A stretch of DNA of 64,000 nt from Notolepis coatsorum (taxonomy: Eukaryota > Chordata > Actinopteri > Aulopiformes > Paralepididae). The notes under the pieces are model-generated. The model ran no database searches. It was given only the letters and a program-made list of their open reading frames with translations, and had not been told where the DNA came from. Shown here piece after piece: positions 53,218 to 64,000 of the stretch. The position numbers and the translations under genes are program-made. Within the stretch, counting starts at the first letter, position 1, and the number at the start of each line of letters is the position of its first letter. Location of the stretch: the NCBI GenBank assembly GCA_963971535.1, contig OZ020589.1, positions 88,770,183 to 88,834,182 of the forward strand, in the 5' to 3' direction.

Positions 53218-53864
53218 CACATCTAAGTCTACTGCCATTGAATGAGGGACCTTCAGCGTCTTCCATTTCTGGTGGGACTGGATTTATTCTTTAACATCTG
53301 AACCACGTCTGAAGACGTCTCAAAGCATGTGCTGCTGCCATGGTGACCGTCGTAGTCACACACAGGCGTACCATGTCCAGTACAGCCTCCTGTCTTGGTT
53401 CTGTCAGCCTCACTGTCATGGTACCAGAGTCCAGGGCCCTCATTTATCAACGTTGCGTACGCACAGATATGTGCGTAACCTGTGCGTACGATCATTTCTA
53501 AGCAAAGTGTGTGACTTATCAATTTGAACGTGTGCTTGACTTTGTGCGTATATTTACGCTCAGCTCAGGGCATGCGTACCTGGCGCCCGGCGGTAGAATA
53601 TGGATACTGCAGACGGACGGCATATGCTCTCATCAGTTTCATGCATTAGTTTCAACGCAGAAATAAGCTTTTGTTCATTAGTTTGACTGACGTGTTCTGT
53701 ATGACCCCCGTAATTCATTATAGTTAATTGTAAAATAGCAACAGTAGTGTAATTATGGTCAAAACCCTATAAATAGCATTTGGAATAATGGGTCTTTCCT
53801 TCTGAATGAATGCAGCATGATTTATATATAGCATTATCGGAATATACAGGGTGTACTGACTGCG

Positions 53865-55272
53865 CTCCGCGTAACTCAACTCGTTATTATTTTGCGCATA
53901 GATTGCAGAAATACGGGAACGTTTTGATTATAACTTTAACACTTTAATCGCCATGGGTTAAATTCATAATTTACCATCCCTCGCCAGCTCTATTTGTCTA
54001 TGGAGAAGTTCCCCTTCTTTGCAGGGCTATAACTTTTTAAATTCTATTGCTAAACTGCCATTATTATGGCCCATTCAATGTCCTATATGTATTGTTCAGG
54101 GTGTAGCAACGTAAAACTTTTTCATTCACATATTCATACTAAAATATGGTCTAAAGTATAAGTATGTTTTTATCGTTTTCTGCAGCTTTCTTCAGAACGT
54201 GATTTATAGCCCCAAATGCATTATATTGATGATCAAATACAGTTTGGTAGGAATCTGTGCGAGATAAAAGATTTCAACTGCACGTACTTCTAGAAGTTTC
54301 TACGCATCATCTGATGTTGACCGGATGGGCGGGGGATCGTTTATAATTCCGTGGGCAGCGTTAGATGATTCATCCAGAGTGGGTCATATGTTCATCAGAT
54401 CAGTTAGTATAGAAAACGTTAGAAAATAACGCTGAATCTTACCGTGGCGTCCTCGCGCCGCTGGCAGATGAGCGTGGAACAGATTTTTTTCTATTATGGG
54501 ATGTAGAAATGCCCGATCCATTTCCAGGTTGTATAATAGTATATACGTCCAAATAACGTTGTTTATTGAGTTAGGGCGAGCGATCTATTATCCAGTGTTT
54601 CAAGATGGAGTCGCGGGAGCTATAGCGAGTGCCCGGACCACATATGGAGTGAGCACTACCGGTTCAAAGGTTAATATCCGGTTGGCGATCTGCCGATCGG
54701 CCACCAGATGGCGCTCTTGAACCGCTAGAGAGTTGAGAGGAGATCAGCAGTGTGTCTCAGGGCTCCGGAAAGGAAATATGATTTCGATGACAGATTTTTG
54801 AAATATTGACATCAAAGACGAGCTACGGCGTCTTCGGCAGAATGAGCATGGCTCGGAATGACGTGAAAACTCGTCCGCGGCGATCATAGTGTTAATAATG
54901 GCTTTGCCATTGTTAAATGAAACGAGTGGAATTTCGAAGCTGTAAGCAGAATACAAGTCATATGAACACCCACGATATAGTGTTCTTCCCCCTTCCTACT
55001 GTATAAGAAATAATTAAAAACGCATTGCAATGAGAACAGAGGTTATTTGTTGAGTTTATGTGTATTACAAAACCCTTGCAATAAATGTGTCTTAAATGAA
55101 TGAAAAGCATACATGCTCTGGATACAGAGCATATATCGTGTGGGTGATATGACTTGTATTCTGCTTGCAGCTTCGAAATTCCACTTATTTCGTTTTGTGT
55201 CAAAGCCTTTTAAATATAAATCAAAACTTTCCCGTATTTCTGCAATCTATGCGCAAAATAACGAGTTGAGTT
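53865..55272. repeat. Large palindrome, left arm split by a TTAA element
   Basis: The right arm (about 55130-55272) is the complement of 54905-54977 and then of 53865-53935. The two left pieces are separated exactly by the TTAA element at 53936-54895. Key pairs: GATTGCAGAAATACGGGAAC with TCCCGTATTTCTGCAATC, and GGAATTTCGAAGCTG with CAGCTTCGAAATTCC. Confidence 0.8.
53936..54895. mobile_element. TTAA-target MITE inside the palindrome
   Basis: TTAACACTTTAATCGCC at the left and GGCGATCATAGTGTTAA at the right, with TTAA at both edges (53936-53939, 54892-54895). 960 bp, no transposase. The untouched opposite palindrome arm (AAGCCTTTTAAATATAAATC near 55202-55221) preserves the empty site. Confidence 0.82.
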
Positions 55273-55912
55273 CTAACAAAGAACGTATTACATGCTGGGT
55301 AGGCTGATAGAGTAAACTGTAAATGAAATAGCCTATAACATTATAAAGGATGGGCTATGATAGCAGGGTCTTCCCAACCTTTATTCCCCAGAGCCCCACG
55401 ATTCCTGGGAGACATATAGGAATATATATGCGCAAGTTACTGTTGCATAATGTAGGCTATGGCTGCTATTATATGTAATTCATATAGGCTACCTAATACC
55501 GACAACAAAATAGATTGTATGCCTCTACAAATCATATTATACCCAGTAGCCAATCGGACAAAACTAATAAAGGCATTCATATTCCAGCATGGTTATAATG
55601 ACACACCAACGCCAAACAGTGGTTAACGGTCTTTATTAGTATTTTGAGCTGTCCAGGCAGAATTGCAGCAATGGTCTTAGGGAGTCGTTGATATCTGACA
55701 TCACCGTGTACAAGTCCGCCAGCCTTTTATTTATCCCATAACACGGGTTGTGTCTTCTTGGTTTGACAGCGCCTCTGTGAACAATCTTGCTCGTGGAGTT
55801 TCTCATAGTTCGCTCGGGTCAGTCCATTATTTCACATCCCATGGGGGGTGTTTCATTACCATATATGGATAATCATGCATGAGCATTAACGGTAAGAACA
55901 AATGGTATTTAT

Positions 55913-56203
55913 TAGAGATGTCCGATATTATCGGCCGACCGATATTATCGGCCGATATCGGCAGTAAAATGTGATATCGGAAAATATCGGTATCTGTTTA
56001 AAAAAAAAAAAAACAATAACAATATTTGTTATATATATATATCCAGTGAAATTATTGGTTACCTGAAATTATTCAGTTTTTGGGGGGGGGGGGGGGGGGA
56101 ACCCTGCATATATCGGTATCGGTTGATATCGGTATCGGAAATTAAGAGTTGGACAATATCGGAATATCGTTATCGGTAAAAAAGCCAATATCGAGCATCC
56201 CTA
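55913..56203. mobile_element. hAT MITE, ATATCGG-rich family, copy 2
   Basis: Same family as 46857-47224. Ends TAGAGATGTCCGATATTATC and ...GAGCATCCCTA; perfect 8-bp duplications GTATTTAT at 55905-55912 and 56204-56211. Confidence 0.92.
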
Positions 56204-56348
56204 GTATTTATCAATACGGAGGAGCGTAGGACCTGTGTACGCACGGTTGATAAATCCCGATATTTATGTGCGTACACATTCTAAATTCTGTGCTTAAGTA
56301 TGAAAATAGAACACTTTCTAAGAATTGTTGATAAATGAGGGCCCTGGA

Positions 56349-56690
56349 CTATGCAGTTTGTGGAGAGAGTGGGAGGTGATGCCAGTGAGGAGGGAGTTGC
56401 AATAGTCCAGGCGGGAGGAGATGAAGGCGTGTATGAGGTATTCAGCGGTGGGGGGGAGAGGCAGTGACGGAAGCCAGACTGAAAGGGTTTGGAAAGAGTG
56501 TTTGACTAGAGATGGGAGTGGAGTTGGGAGGCAGCAATATGCTCAAGTGTTTTGGAAAAGAGGGAGATTGGAGATGGGGCGGTAGTTGGAGAGGTTGGAT
56601 GGGTCAAGGGTGGGTTTTTTGAGGACAGGGGTGACAGCGGCGAGTTTATAGAGGGATGGGACATGTCCTAGGGATAGTGACTGAATTGAA
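56349..56690 (-). pseudogene. L2-type LINE reverse transcriptase relic, minus strand, internally deleted
   Basis: The minus strand near 56430-56690 gives AAVTPVLKKPTLDPSNLSNY-like and LFSKTLEHIAASQLHSHL stretches (RT motifs 1-2). 56350-56430 gives HAFISSRLDYCNSLLTGITS and HSLHKL (C-terminal part). The catalytic middle is missing. Similar to the open LINE at 63240-64000. Confidence 0.75.
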
Positions 56691-56748
56691 TGTCATGATG
56701 AATTGAAAATGGGGGACCCTGATGTAAACAAGACGAAAGTCTCTCTCT

Positions 56749-58155
56749 GGGCCCTATTCCCCGTACCTGGTTCAACTAAGTCGATCAAGAGTCCCATTAT
56801 CCAGATTCAATTAACCCGATGTTTGAATCCGGGATTTTCCTGTTCCTCGAAGGTGGATTCAGTCTCGTTCATTTGAACCAGACTTGAGACTCCGGATAAT
56901 TGCGCGCGCCCGCCTCAGCTGAAAAGACAGCAAGTGTCGATAGCAGAAATCCTGATCTTCTAACGGCATTGATTGATTGATTGATTTAAAACTTTATTAA
57001 CAGATTGCAGAATGGGCATGCCTGCTGGCAGTATAGGCTTATGGAATGAATAATCAAATGAGATCTTGCTAGCGAAAATAATTAGTTCAGCTCTTTCAGA
57101 ATAACGATAAAAACAAGCCCAAATAGTATATCTAATTGATACGAATTATATCATGAGGATATCTGTATGTGCTTAGGTATTAATATTATGTACTATATAA
57201 ATACATGGTTTCCAAAGAGAGGCTTGGAGGGAGGCTTGCAGTTACACTATTAATCAGGTTTTAATCTGTTTCGGACCTAATCCATACATGCATTGAATTG
57301 ATTACCATTTGGTTTATACCAGTGACACCTCATGTTCATCATCAGATAACAGTGCTTGAAAAGATAAATGCATTTTCTCGAATTCATTCATCAAAAACGT
57401 CAAAGGCTCATTCAATTTATCAAGTCACGTCACGTCATCAAATCCATCAAACAGCGCATCTCCTCATATATTTTAATCCCAGTTACAATATCACAATAAC
57501 GTGTGACACTATCACAGTGATACAATTAAATACTCCACAGATTCAGATTCCTCATAATTCATATCCACAATCCGCGCATAGACGCTTCAGCTTGAATGAA
57601 ACGCATCCGGGTGCTCCGTTAAGCAAATACACACTTACACAGCGAAGAATATTAAACTAATCAGAGCCAAACACCCGATAGGTTTCATTCATTAAAAATA
57701 TCCCAGCGGGATTCACATTTGCAATGATCCGTTTAGTCCGTTATTAAAATAACTGTGTCACGACTCGCGAGCGCCGTATCCATATAAATATGACGTGCAT
57801 TATATAGGACAAAGTAAATTCATAGGCTGAATATGATTTATTATCAGCGTTACTGCAGACATATTATTTTACATTTCAAACGAAGCACAAGAACATAATT
57901 CAGAATGGTATAATGCAGATCTAGACTGTGAGAATCATTTCAGGAAGCGAGCTGGCATTTCTTTGCGGGGGCGTGGCCATGGTTCATCCAGCTAACTGAA
58001 CTTAACCCTGCTCTCGACCAGGCTCAAACTTTTTGATCTGTTGTCATAGTGATTTAGACAATCGAGTGTCGGGGAATGGAAAGGTCTGGCTTAAGTCAGG
58101 CTATGCTGGATATTATCCGGCTAACTCAGTTAGCCAGGTACGGGGAACGGGGCCC
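56749..58155. mobile_element. DNA element with GGGCCC inverted ends
   Basis: GGGCCCTATTCCCCGTACCT at the left and, inverted, GGGCCCCGTTCCCCGTACCT at the right bound 1.4 kb. A GATT run and AT-rich interior hold no supported gene (the 120-codon frame at 57298-57660 has no family likeness). It resembles ISL2EU/Harbinger-type ends; superfamily is tentative. Confidence 0.6.
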
Positions 58156-58169
58156 TGGTCTGCATCCCC

Positions 58170-59274
58170 TTAACGTATTGTTTTCAATCAATCAAGATGT
58201 GGATACACTATTTGATGCTGTGCTGAGACAGTTTAGCTGTGTTTTTGTTTACATAACTAGTATTCTAGTTTTCTTCAGATACTGTATGGCTGTATGCCAT
58301 CTAGTTTTATTGTTTACAGTGATGTTTATGTAGCTCTGCTAGTTCCTAGTATGTTAGCTTTCAGAACCAATGCTTGTGTTACCCTCACCTCTTCCTCCCC
58401 CCACACACACTAGGTCCTAGTGACTCACCTTGTTTCAAGTACCTGGGAGTCCACATCACAGAGGACCTGACATGGTCTACACACATAGATTCAGTGGTGA
58501 AAAAGGCAAAACAGCGCCTCTATCACCTGAGACAGCTAAGGAAGTTCAGAGTATCGGGGAAGATACTCCACTCCTTCTACTCCGGGGCTGTAGAGAGCAT
58601 TCTGACTGGAAACATCACTGCCTGGTTTGGAAACAACACAGCACAGGACAGGAAGGCACTCCAGAGAGTGGTGTGCTCAGCTGAGCGTACTACGGGTACT
58701 GCACTACCACCCCTGCAGGACTTATATAACAGGAGGTGCAAATCCAGAGCCTGCAGAATTATGAAAGACCCTCACCACCCCAACAACAGTCTGTTTAAGC
58801 TGCTGCGGTCAGGCAAGCGCCTACGGTCACACGCTGCAATAACAGAGAGACTCCGGCTCAGCTTCTTCCCCCAGGCCATCAGAACACTGAACTCTCCACT
58901 CACAAATACACCTGAGCACACAGACACACCACTCATGCGGCAACCACTAAAACGATCACTTTAAACAAAATGTCACTTTAAAAAAATAGAATCTTTAGAA
59001 ACACTTTAAAAGAAGGAGGTACTGTATAGTTTAGATTTAGATACATTAAGAGGTAACATTGTAAATTGTATATTGCATAGTAGTGTATATAAGAACCAGT
59101 TTCTCAGGAATCTAGCATGTCTTTTTTTACCATGCATATCTTGTGTCTTATCTATTTTATTTTTTTCTATGCCTATTTTATTATTGTATTTTGCACAATC
59201 AATGCGGGCATGACCACCCGCATTTCACTGTATACCCTGGTATGTATGTGACAAATAAACCTCTTGATTCTTGA
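58170..59274 (+). mobile_element. LINE-bearing segment, copy 1
   Basis: Starts at TTAACGTATTG and is nearly identical to 62171-63239 for about 1.07 kb. The first ~240 bp contain a module that recurs inverted at 59297 and 60117. From about 58412 a 5'-truncated LINE runs to a tail ending CTCTTGATTCTTGA. Confidence 0.85.
58412..58964 (+). pseudogene. LINE ORF2 C-terminal fragment, copy 1
   Basis: SDSPCFKYLGVHITEDLTWS, FYSGAVESILTGNITAWFGN, then RKALQRVVCSAERTTG and LSFFPQAIRTLN are the C-terminal hallmarks of a fish non-LTR retrotransposon. The frame is open to TAA at 58962-58964 but lacks endonuclease and catalytic reverse transcriptase, so it is a 5'-truncated stub. Any upstream Met is not meaningful. 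Confidence 0.82.
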
Positions 59275-59296
59275 TAGGACAATAGAGCTAGGGGCT

Positions 59297-60597
59297 AACT
59301 AGATGGCATACACAGTATCTGAAGAAAACTAGAATGCTAGTTATGTAAACAAAAACACTGCTAAACTGTCTCAGCACATCATCAAAATAGTTATTTTTAA
59401 TGTTAGTGTAGCTAGGCTTAGGTGTCATCAGCCCTTGGCACCAATGTGTGCACTATATACTATATACAGTTCTAAAAAGTGTGCAGTGCAATACGATAAT
59501 TTTAGCTTAGAATAAAATAAGATGACTAGAATAAAGATTACTATGCAGTTCTAAAAGTGTGCAGTGCAGATCAGGATGTAGATATTTTAAAGATTGAGGT
59601 TGTACACAACAGTTCAGTGGATAGTATAATGAGAAAAATAATAGACCCACACACTTTTTATCAAGATAGTTAATCAATCAAAACACTACACCATCCCCTT
59701 CATTTGGAATAATGTAACAAAAAAAATTACAAATCAATAAGTTACTCATTAACCTTTTTATTTTCCATTTAAAAACTAAATAGAATGCAGGTACAAAAAT
59801 ACAAACAAATCACACTACCTACTGTATAACCCTAATCCACTCGCCATATACATCCCAACCCCAGTCCACACCCTCATCCACCACCCAACCCCTCATCCAC
59901 CACCACACTTCCCAGGCAACACTGACGTTAATCATCCTCACCACTGTCATCATCCCATGTAGCCCTATATCCTCAGTTTCCTTAGAAACATTTGCACAGT
60001 TTTGGCATTGACAAAGATCTGTACATGGCAGTGTTGCAGACACACAGGAACATCTTCTTGTCTCACATGAGTTGCCTTAACTGAGAACTGTAAGTCAGTG
60101 ACCGAACATATTTGCTAACTAGATGGCATACACAATATCTGAAGAAAACTAGAATGCTAGTTATGTAAATAAAAACACAGCTAAACTGTCTCTCAGCACA
60201 GCATCAAATAGTCTATTTTTCATATTAATGTAGCTAGGCTTAGGTGTCATCAGCCCTTGGCACCAATGGGTGTTCAGCACCTATACAGTAGGTAGTGTGG
60301 TTTGTTTGTATTTTTGTACCTGCATTCTATTTTGTTTTTAAATGGAAAATAAAAAGGTTAATGACTAACTTTTTTTTTTTTTACATTATTCCAAATTAAG
60401 GGGATGGTGTAGTGTTTTGATTGATTAACTATCTTGATAAAGTGTGTGGGTCTATTATTTTTCTCATTATACTATCCACTGAACTGTTGTGTACAACCTC
60501 AATCTTTAAAATATCTACATCCTGATCTGCACTGCACTTTTTTAGAACTGCATAGTAATATTTATTCTAGTCATCTTATTTTATTCTAAGCTAAAAT
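59297..60597. repeat. Inverted-repeat complex with repeated module
   Basis: 59501-59828 and 60282-60597 are complementary arms of about 320 bp around a 453-bp loop. A ~155-bp module (CTAGATGGCATACACA ... CTTGGCACCAATG) sits just outside the left arm (59297-59453) and again inside the loop (60117-60268), and part of it is inverted at 58208-58310 and 62209-62298. No coding sequence. A fold-back DNA element is the likely source. Confidence 0.78.
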
Positions 60598-61229
60598 GCG
60601 CACCAAACTGGACATACTGCCCTTGCAGCCTACTGTGAATGCACAGGACGAGACTGTGAGAGAAACGGTCCAAAACAAGCAAGCCAAAATGAAGCGCTAC
60701 ACAGATGCTAAGCGTGGCGCTCGCGCACCTGTCTTTCAGGAGGGGGAGAGTCAGGATTAGAACACCACATCACGTCCCCAAAGCACACCCGAGATACAGT
60801 GCACCAATGACGGTGAAAAAGAAGATTGGCAAAAGCACCTTTCTTCTCAGCAATGGAAAGAAATGGAACGCATCCCGTCTGGCTCACACTTCTATCACTC
60901 CAGATGAGCATGACTTAGGGATCCGCCCTGCACTGACAGCGCTCGGCGGTCACACTCCAGTGCAGCCGCACGCAAGAAACAAGCCTAGTTGGCATCAGGA
61001 CTTTGTTGCCCACTGAGTTAGAACTAAGAGTAATATTGGTTGAGCATAGTGATAATTATATCTTGATTATGATTGAATAACCTGTGCTCCCTTTGTTTTG
61101 ATGATTACCTTGAGTTACACGTTTTATGATACTGACTGTTGGTTCACTTGACTTAAGAAAGTAAAAAGCAAACGTTCTAAATTTGCATAATGCTGAGTAG
61201 CAAGTAACCTTCTTTTTACAGAGAGGAAA
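60596..61229 (+). mobile_element. Ty3/Gypsy retrotransposon fossil, end of pol
   Basis: The sequence MRTKLDILPLQPTVN, KQAKMKRYTDAKRGARAPVF and later STFLLSNGKKWNASRLAHTS resembles the integrase C-terminal region of fish Ty3/Gypsy elements. Only this end survives; it is broken and abuts the inverted-repeat complex on the left. It is followed by ~200 bp leading to a purine-rich stretch (CAGAGAGGAAA) before a probable LTR. Confidence 0.72.
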
Positions 61230-61460
61230 TGTTGTGTTCTTTAATGCATGTTGAAGCTGTACTTCCTAAAGCCTCCGCTAGGGGCGCAGTTCATAGAATG
61301 CCAGGTTGAGCATACAGGTGAGGACAGAAGAAGTCTGTGTACCATGCTACAAGTTTAGTAAATATGCTAAAGGCTAAAGATTGATCCTGTATCCTAAGTA
61401 TTCTTACTTACCTACTACTATATTACTTATCACTACAAAGTCTTATTACTACGTACAACA
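61230..61460 (+). repeat. Probable 3' LTR of the Ty3/Gypsy fossil
   Basis: The block begins TGTTGTGTTC and ends GTACAACA, so its edges TGTTGT/ACAACA are inverted and have the TG...CA form. It directly follows a polypurine-like tract. The partner LTR is missing, so the call rests on position and edges. Confidence 0.55.
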
Positions 61461-62170
61461 TAACAAATAGAATAATCGGTTCCTTGGGGATCATCTTGCC
61501 AGTAAGATTGGATAGTCAAGGCTACCCTCCCCCAAAATACATTACACACATACACTCTGATCGCAATGAAGGAATTCTTGGATCAACACAAGATTGATAC
61601 CATATAGCCCTTACATTGACTAGGATGTACCCCAAAAAGAATATTCCAATTATCTGATCGCCATTCCAAGTATTGATGTCGATCGTGTCGCCAACATAAT
61701 CCACCAAAGAACATGAATCGGGAGTGTTTGATTCATATCAATCCATGCGTTATAACCGCTCGTCATGCCCGACAAGGAAAAGTCCGCCTGGACCTATATA
61801 ATCGATGCACACCGCAATATAATCGACGCACACCACAATACACAGAGGTTCAAAGGATGTGCAATACCGGCCGCAACCTACCAGGTGGCGGTATTGGACT
61901 TTTGCAATCTCAGACGCATTCCCAATGATAACACCAGGCTCCCTGGATGGATAATGAATGGAAATATCGAATAAAAGAAATAACGGCCAAAACCCGACTA
62001 TACTCGGGTCTGGCGCTGAAAGTTCGGCGAGTTAACCAGACTATCATCGGGTCTGGCGCGGAAAGTGTTAATGGCAACATACAGGTCCGTGACATTGAAT
62101 AGGATATTAAAATCGAATAAAAGAAAAAATTTGCAAAACCCGAGATATCTCGGGTCTGGCAGTTAAAGAG
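61461..62170. other. Stack of TTAA element right ends
   Basis: Three similar right-end motifs follow each other: GGCGCTGAAAGTTCGGCGAG before TTAA at about 62022, GGCGCGGAAAGTG before TTAA at about 62066, and GGCAGTTAAAGAG before TTAA at 62171-62174. Each follows a CGGGTCTGGC block. Matching left ends were not found nearby. No gene recognised. Confidence 0.5.
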
Positions 62171-63239
62171 TTAACGTATTGTTTTCAATCAATCAAGATG
62201 TGGATACACTATTTGATGCTGTGCTGAGACAGTTTAGCTGTGTTTTTGTTTACATAACTAGCATTCTAGTTTTCTTCAGATACTGTATGCCATCTAGTTT
62301 TATTGTTTACAGTGATGTTTATGTAGCTCTGCTAGTTCATAGTGATGTTTAAAGTATGTTAGCTTTCAGAACCAATGCTTGTGTTACCCTCACCTCTTCC
62401 TCCCCCCACACACACTAGGTCCTAGTGACTCACCTTGTTTCAAGTACCTGGGAGTCCACATCACAGAGGACCTGACATGGTCTACACACATAGATTCAGT
62501 GGTGAAAAAGGCAAAACAGCGCCTCTATCACCTGAGACAGCTAAGGAAGTTCAGAGGGAAGATACTCCACTCCTTCTACTCCGGGGCTGTAGAGAGCATT
62601 CTGACTGGAAACATCACTGCCTGGTTTGGAAACAGCACGGCACAGGACAGGAAGGCACTCCAGAGAGTGGTGTGCTCAGCTGAGCGTACTACGGGTACTG
62701 CACTACCACCCCTGCAGGACTTATATAACAGGAGGTGCAAATCCAGAGCCTGCAGAATTATGAAAGACCCTCACCACCCCAACAACAGTCTGTTTAAGCT
62801 GCTGCGGTCAGGCAAGCGCCTACGGTCACACGCTGCAATAACGGAGAGACTCCGGCTCAGCTTCTTCCCCCAGGCCATCAGAACACTGAACTCTCCACTC
62901 ACAAATACACCTGAGCACACAGACACACCACTCATGCGGCAACCACTAAAACGATCACTTTAAACAAAATGTCACTTTAAAAAAATAGAATCTTTAGAAA
63001 CACTTTAAAAGAAGGAGGTACTGTATAGTTTAGATACATTAAGAGGTAACATTGTAAATTGTATATTGCATAGTAGTGTATATAAGAACCAGTTTCTCAG
63101 GAATCTAGCATGTCTTTTTTTTTACCATGCATATCTTGTGTCTTATCTATTTTATTTTTTTCTATGCCTATTTTATTATTGTATTTTGCACAATCAATGC
63201 GGGCATGACCACCCGCATTTCACTGTATACCCTGGTATG
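62171..63239 (+). mobile_element. LINE-bearing segment, copy 2
   Basis: Near-identical to 58170-59245, including non-LINE upstream sequence. It differs by a few short length changes (for example 6 bp within the LINE frame, which stays open). The 3' tail is cut at GGTATGT (63239) by the next LINE. Confidence 0.85.
62417..62963 (+). pseudogene. LINE ORF2 C-terminal fragment, copy 2
   Basis: Same product as 58412-58964, two residues shorter at the KFRGKILHSF position. 5'-truncated; no catalytic domain. Stop at 62961-62963. Confidence 0.82.
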
Positions 63240-64000
63240 TCTTCGCAAACTGCATGCTACCATGTCCTCCCTCCTCACTCCCCCCCCACCTCCTCCTCCC
63301 TCATCTTTTTCTGCCGAAGACTTTGCGATCTTCTTTGAGGAAAAAGTGGAGAACATCCGCAGCTCCTTCTCCCAACCCCCACCCATTCCAAACGCTGAAT
63401 CGAGAACCTCATCCTTCACTCTGTCATCTTTCTCTCCCATTACAGAAGCCGAGACCCTGACACTGGTAACGTCGAACCGTCCGACTACATGCCAGCTGGA
63501 CCAGCTACCCTCCCCACTCCTCCAGACCATAGCACCGGACATCCTCCCATTCCTAACTGCAACCATCAACTCCTCACTCAACTCGGGGGTGGTCCCCACC
63601 TCCCTAAAACAAGCCAGAGTCACGCCCCTCATAAAAAAACCAACCCTGAACCCCACCGTCATAGCCAACTATCGCCCTGTCTCTCTTCTCTCCTTCCTTT
63701 CTAAAACACTTGAACGTGCTGTATCCAACCAACTTACTGCTTATCTCTTACAGAATGACCTCCTAGACCCCAATCAGTCTGGCTTCCGGACTGGCCACTC
63801 CACAGAAACGGCCCTCATTGCGGTCACAGAGGCACTTCACTTAGCAAAAGCGAAAGGCCTCTCCTCTGTCCTGATTCTCCTAGATCTATCTGCAGCCTTC
63901 GACACAGTCAACCATCAGATCCTCCTCGCGGCCCTCGCAGGAATGGGAGTGGCTGGATCTGCGCTGACATGGCTGACATCATACCTCAATGACCGCTCCT
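63240..64000 (+). CDS. L2-type LINE reverse transcriptase, open to the window edge (partial)
   Basis: From about 63241 a frame of about 253 codons runs without a stop to the window end. It gives FAIFFEEKVENIRSSFS, then SLKQARVTPLIKKPTLNPTV, NYRPVSLLSFLSKTLERAVS, DPNQSGFRTGHSTETALIAV and SVLILLDLSAAFDTVNHQIL: reverse transcriptase motifs 1 to the first catalytic aspartate of an L2-clade LINE. The start is a 5' truncation inside the tail of copy 2, so there is no genuine initiation codon. The YADD motif would lie beyond the window. Lack of stops suggests a fairly recent insertion. Confidence 0.82.

Larger units (their letters stand above)
53430..56348. mobile_element. DNA transposon with 22-bp perfect inverted ends (Harbinger-like?)
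   Basis: TCCAGGGCCCTCATTTATCA... at 53430-53451 and its exact complement at 56327-56348 bound 2.9 kb. GTGCGTACGCA-type palindromes lie just inside both ends. No transposase was found. It hosts a palindrome, a TTAA MITE (53936-54895) and a hAT MITE (55913-56203). The target duplication could not be resolved, so the superfamily is tentative. Confidence 0.7.

Noticed and set aside
57298-57660. 120-codon open frame
   Set aside because: No family likeness, low-complexity histidine/threonine-rich content, and located inside a non-coding DNA element.

Overview
This is vertebrate genomic DNA, most likely from a ray-finned fish. The host gene is a two-pore channel that looks like TPC3 (tpcn3), a gene fish keep and humans lack. 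The repeat set also fits a fish: BEL/Pao, DIRS and Ty3/Gypsy retroelements, L2-type LINEs with short tandem tails, tRNA-derived SINEs, hAT elements and TTAA-target DNA elements. No bacterial genes, CRISPR arrays or true tRNA/rRNA genes were seen.

Host gene. Eight exons on the + strand (10134-10198, 10381-10468, 10994-11063, 36810-37029, 41052-41142, 43321-43434, 48817-48929, 52219-52352) join in one frame. They encode the second half of the channel: domain II S3, S4, S5, pore, S6 and the cytosolic tail. The upstream exons lie outside the window. The intron at 37030-41051 has no GT donor. It begins ATATCCTTTT, has a TCCCTTAAC branch site and ends in AC, so it reads as a U12-dependent AT-AC intron. 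The join restores NQWHVLTSGF at the pore exit.

Layout. (1) 1-10.1 kb: the end of a DIRS-like fossil, two SINEs, then a nest. A TTAA-target element (2945-10058) holds a hAT transposon (3631-9113), which itself holds a SINE and a second hAT-like element. The nest ends 75 bp before an exon. (2) 11.06-36.8 kb: a giant intron filled by one L2-clade LINE (about 11.56-35.65 kb). Two BEL/Pao retrotransposons landed inside it, copy A (12826-22325, minus strand) and copy B (23506-32630, plus strand). Both are flanked by the same 5-bp duplication, CTCAC. A small LINE fragment later landed in one LTR of copy A. (3) 37-52.3 kb: introns with three different 24-bp minisatellites and one 37-bp minisatellite, LINE relics, a probable solo LTR, hAT elements with clean 8-bp duplications, a TTAA element, and a SINE split by an 877-bp fold-back element with 9-bp duplications. 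(4) 52.7-64 kb: intergenic repeats. These include a Harbinger-like element with a palindrome split by a TTAA element, a large inverted-repeat complex, two copies of one LINE-bearing segment, a Ty3/Gypsy fossil, and an open L2 reverse-transcriptase frame running off the right end.

The genes do not form a pathway: one host channel gene is embedded in stacked insertions, many of which can be ordered in time. All calls were made by eye; no alignments or database searches were run.
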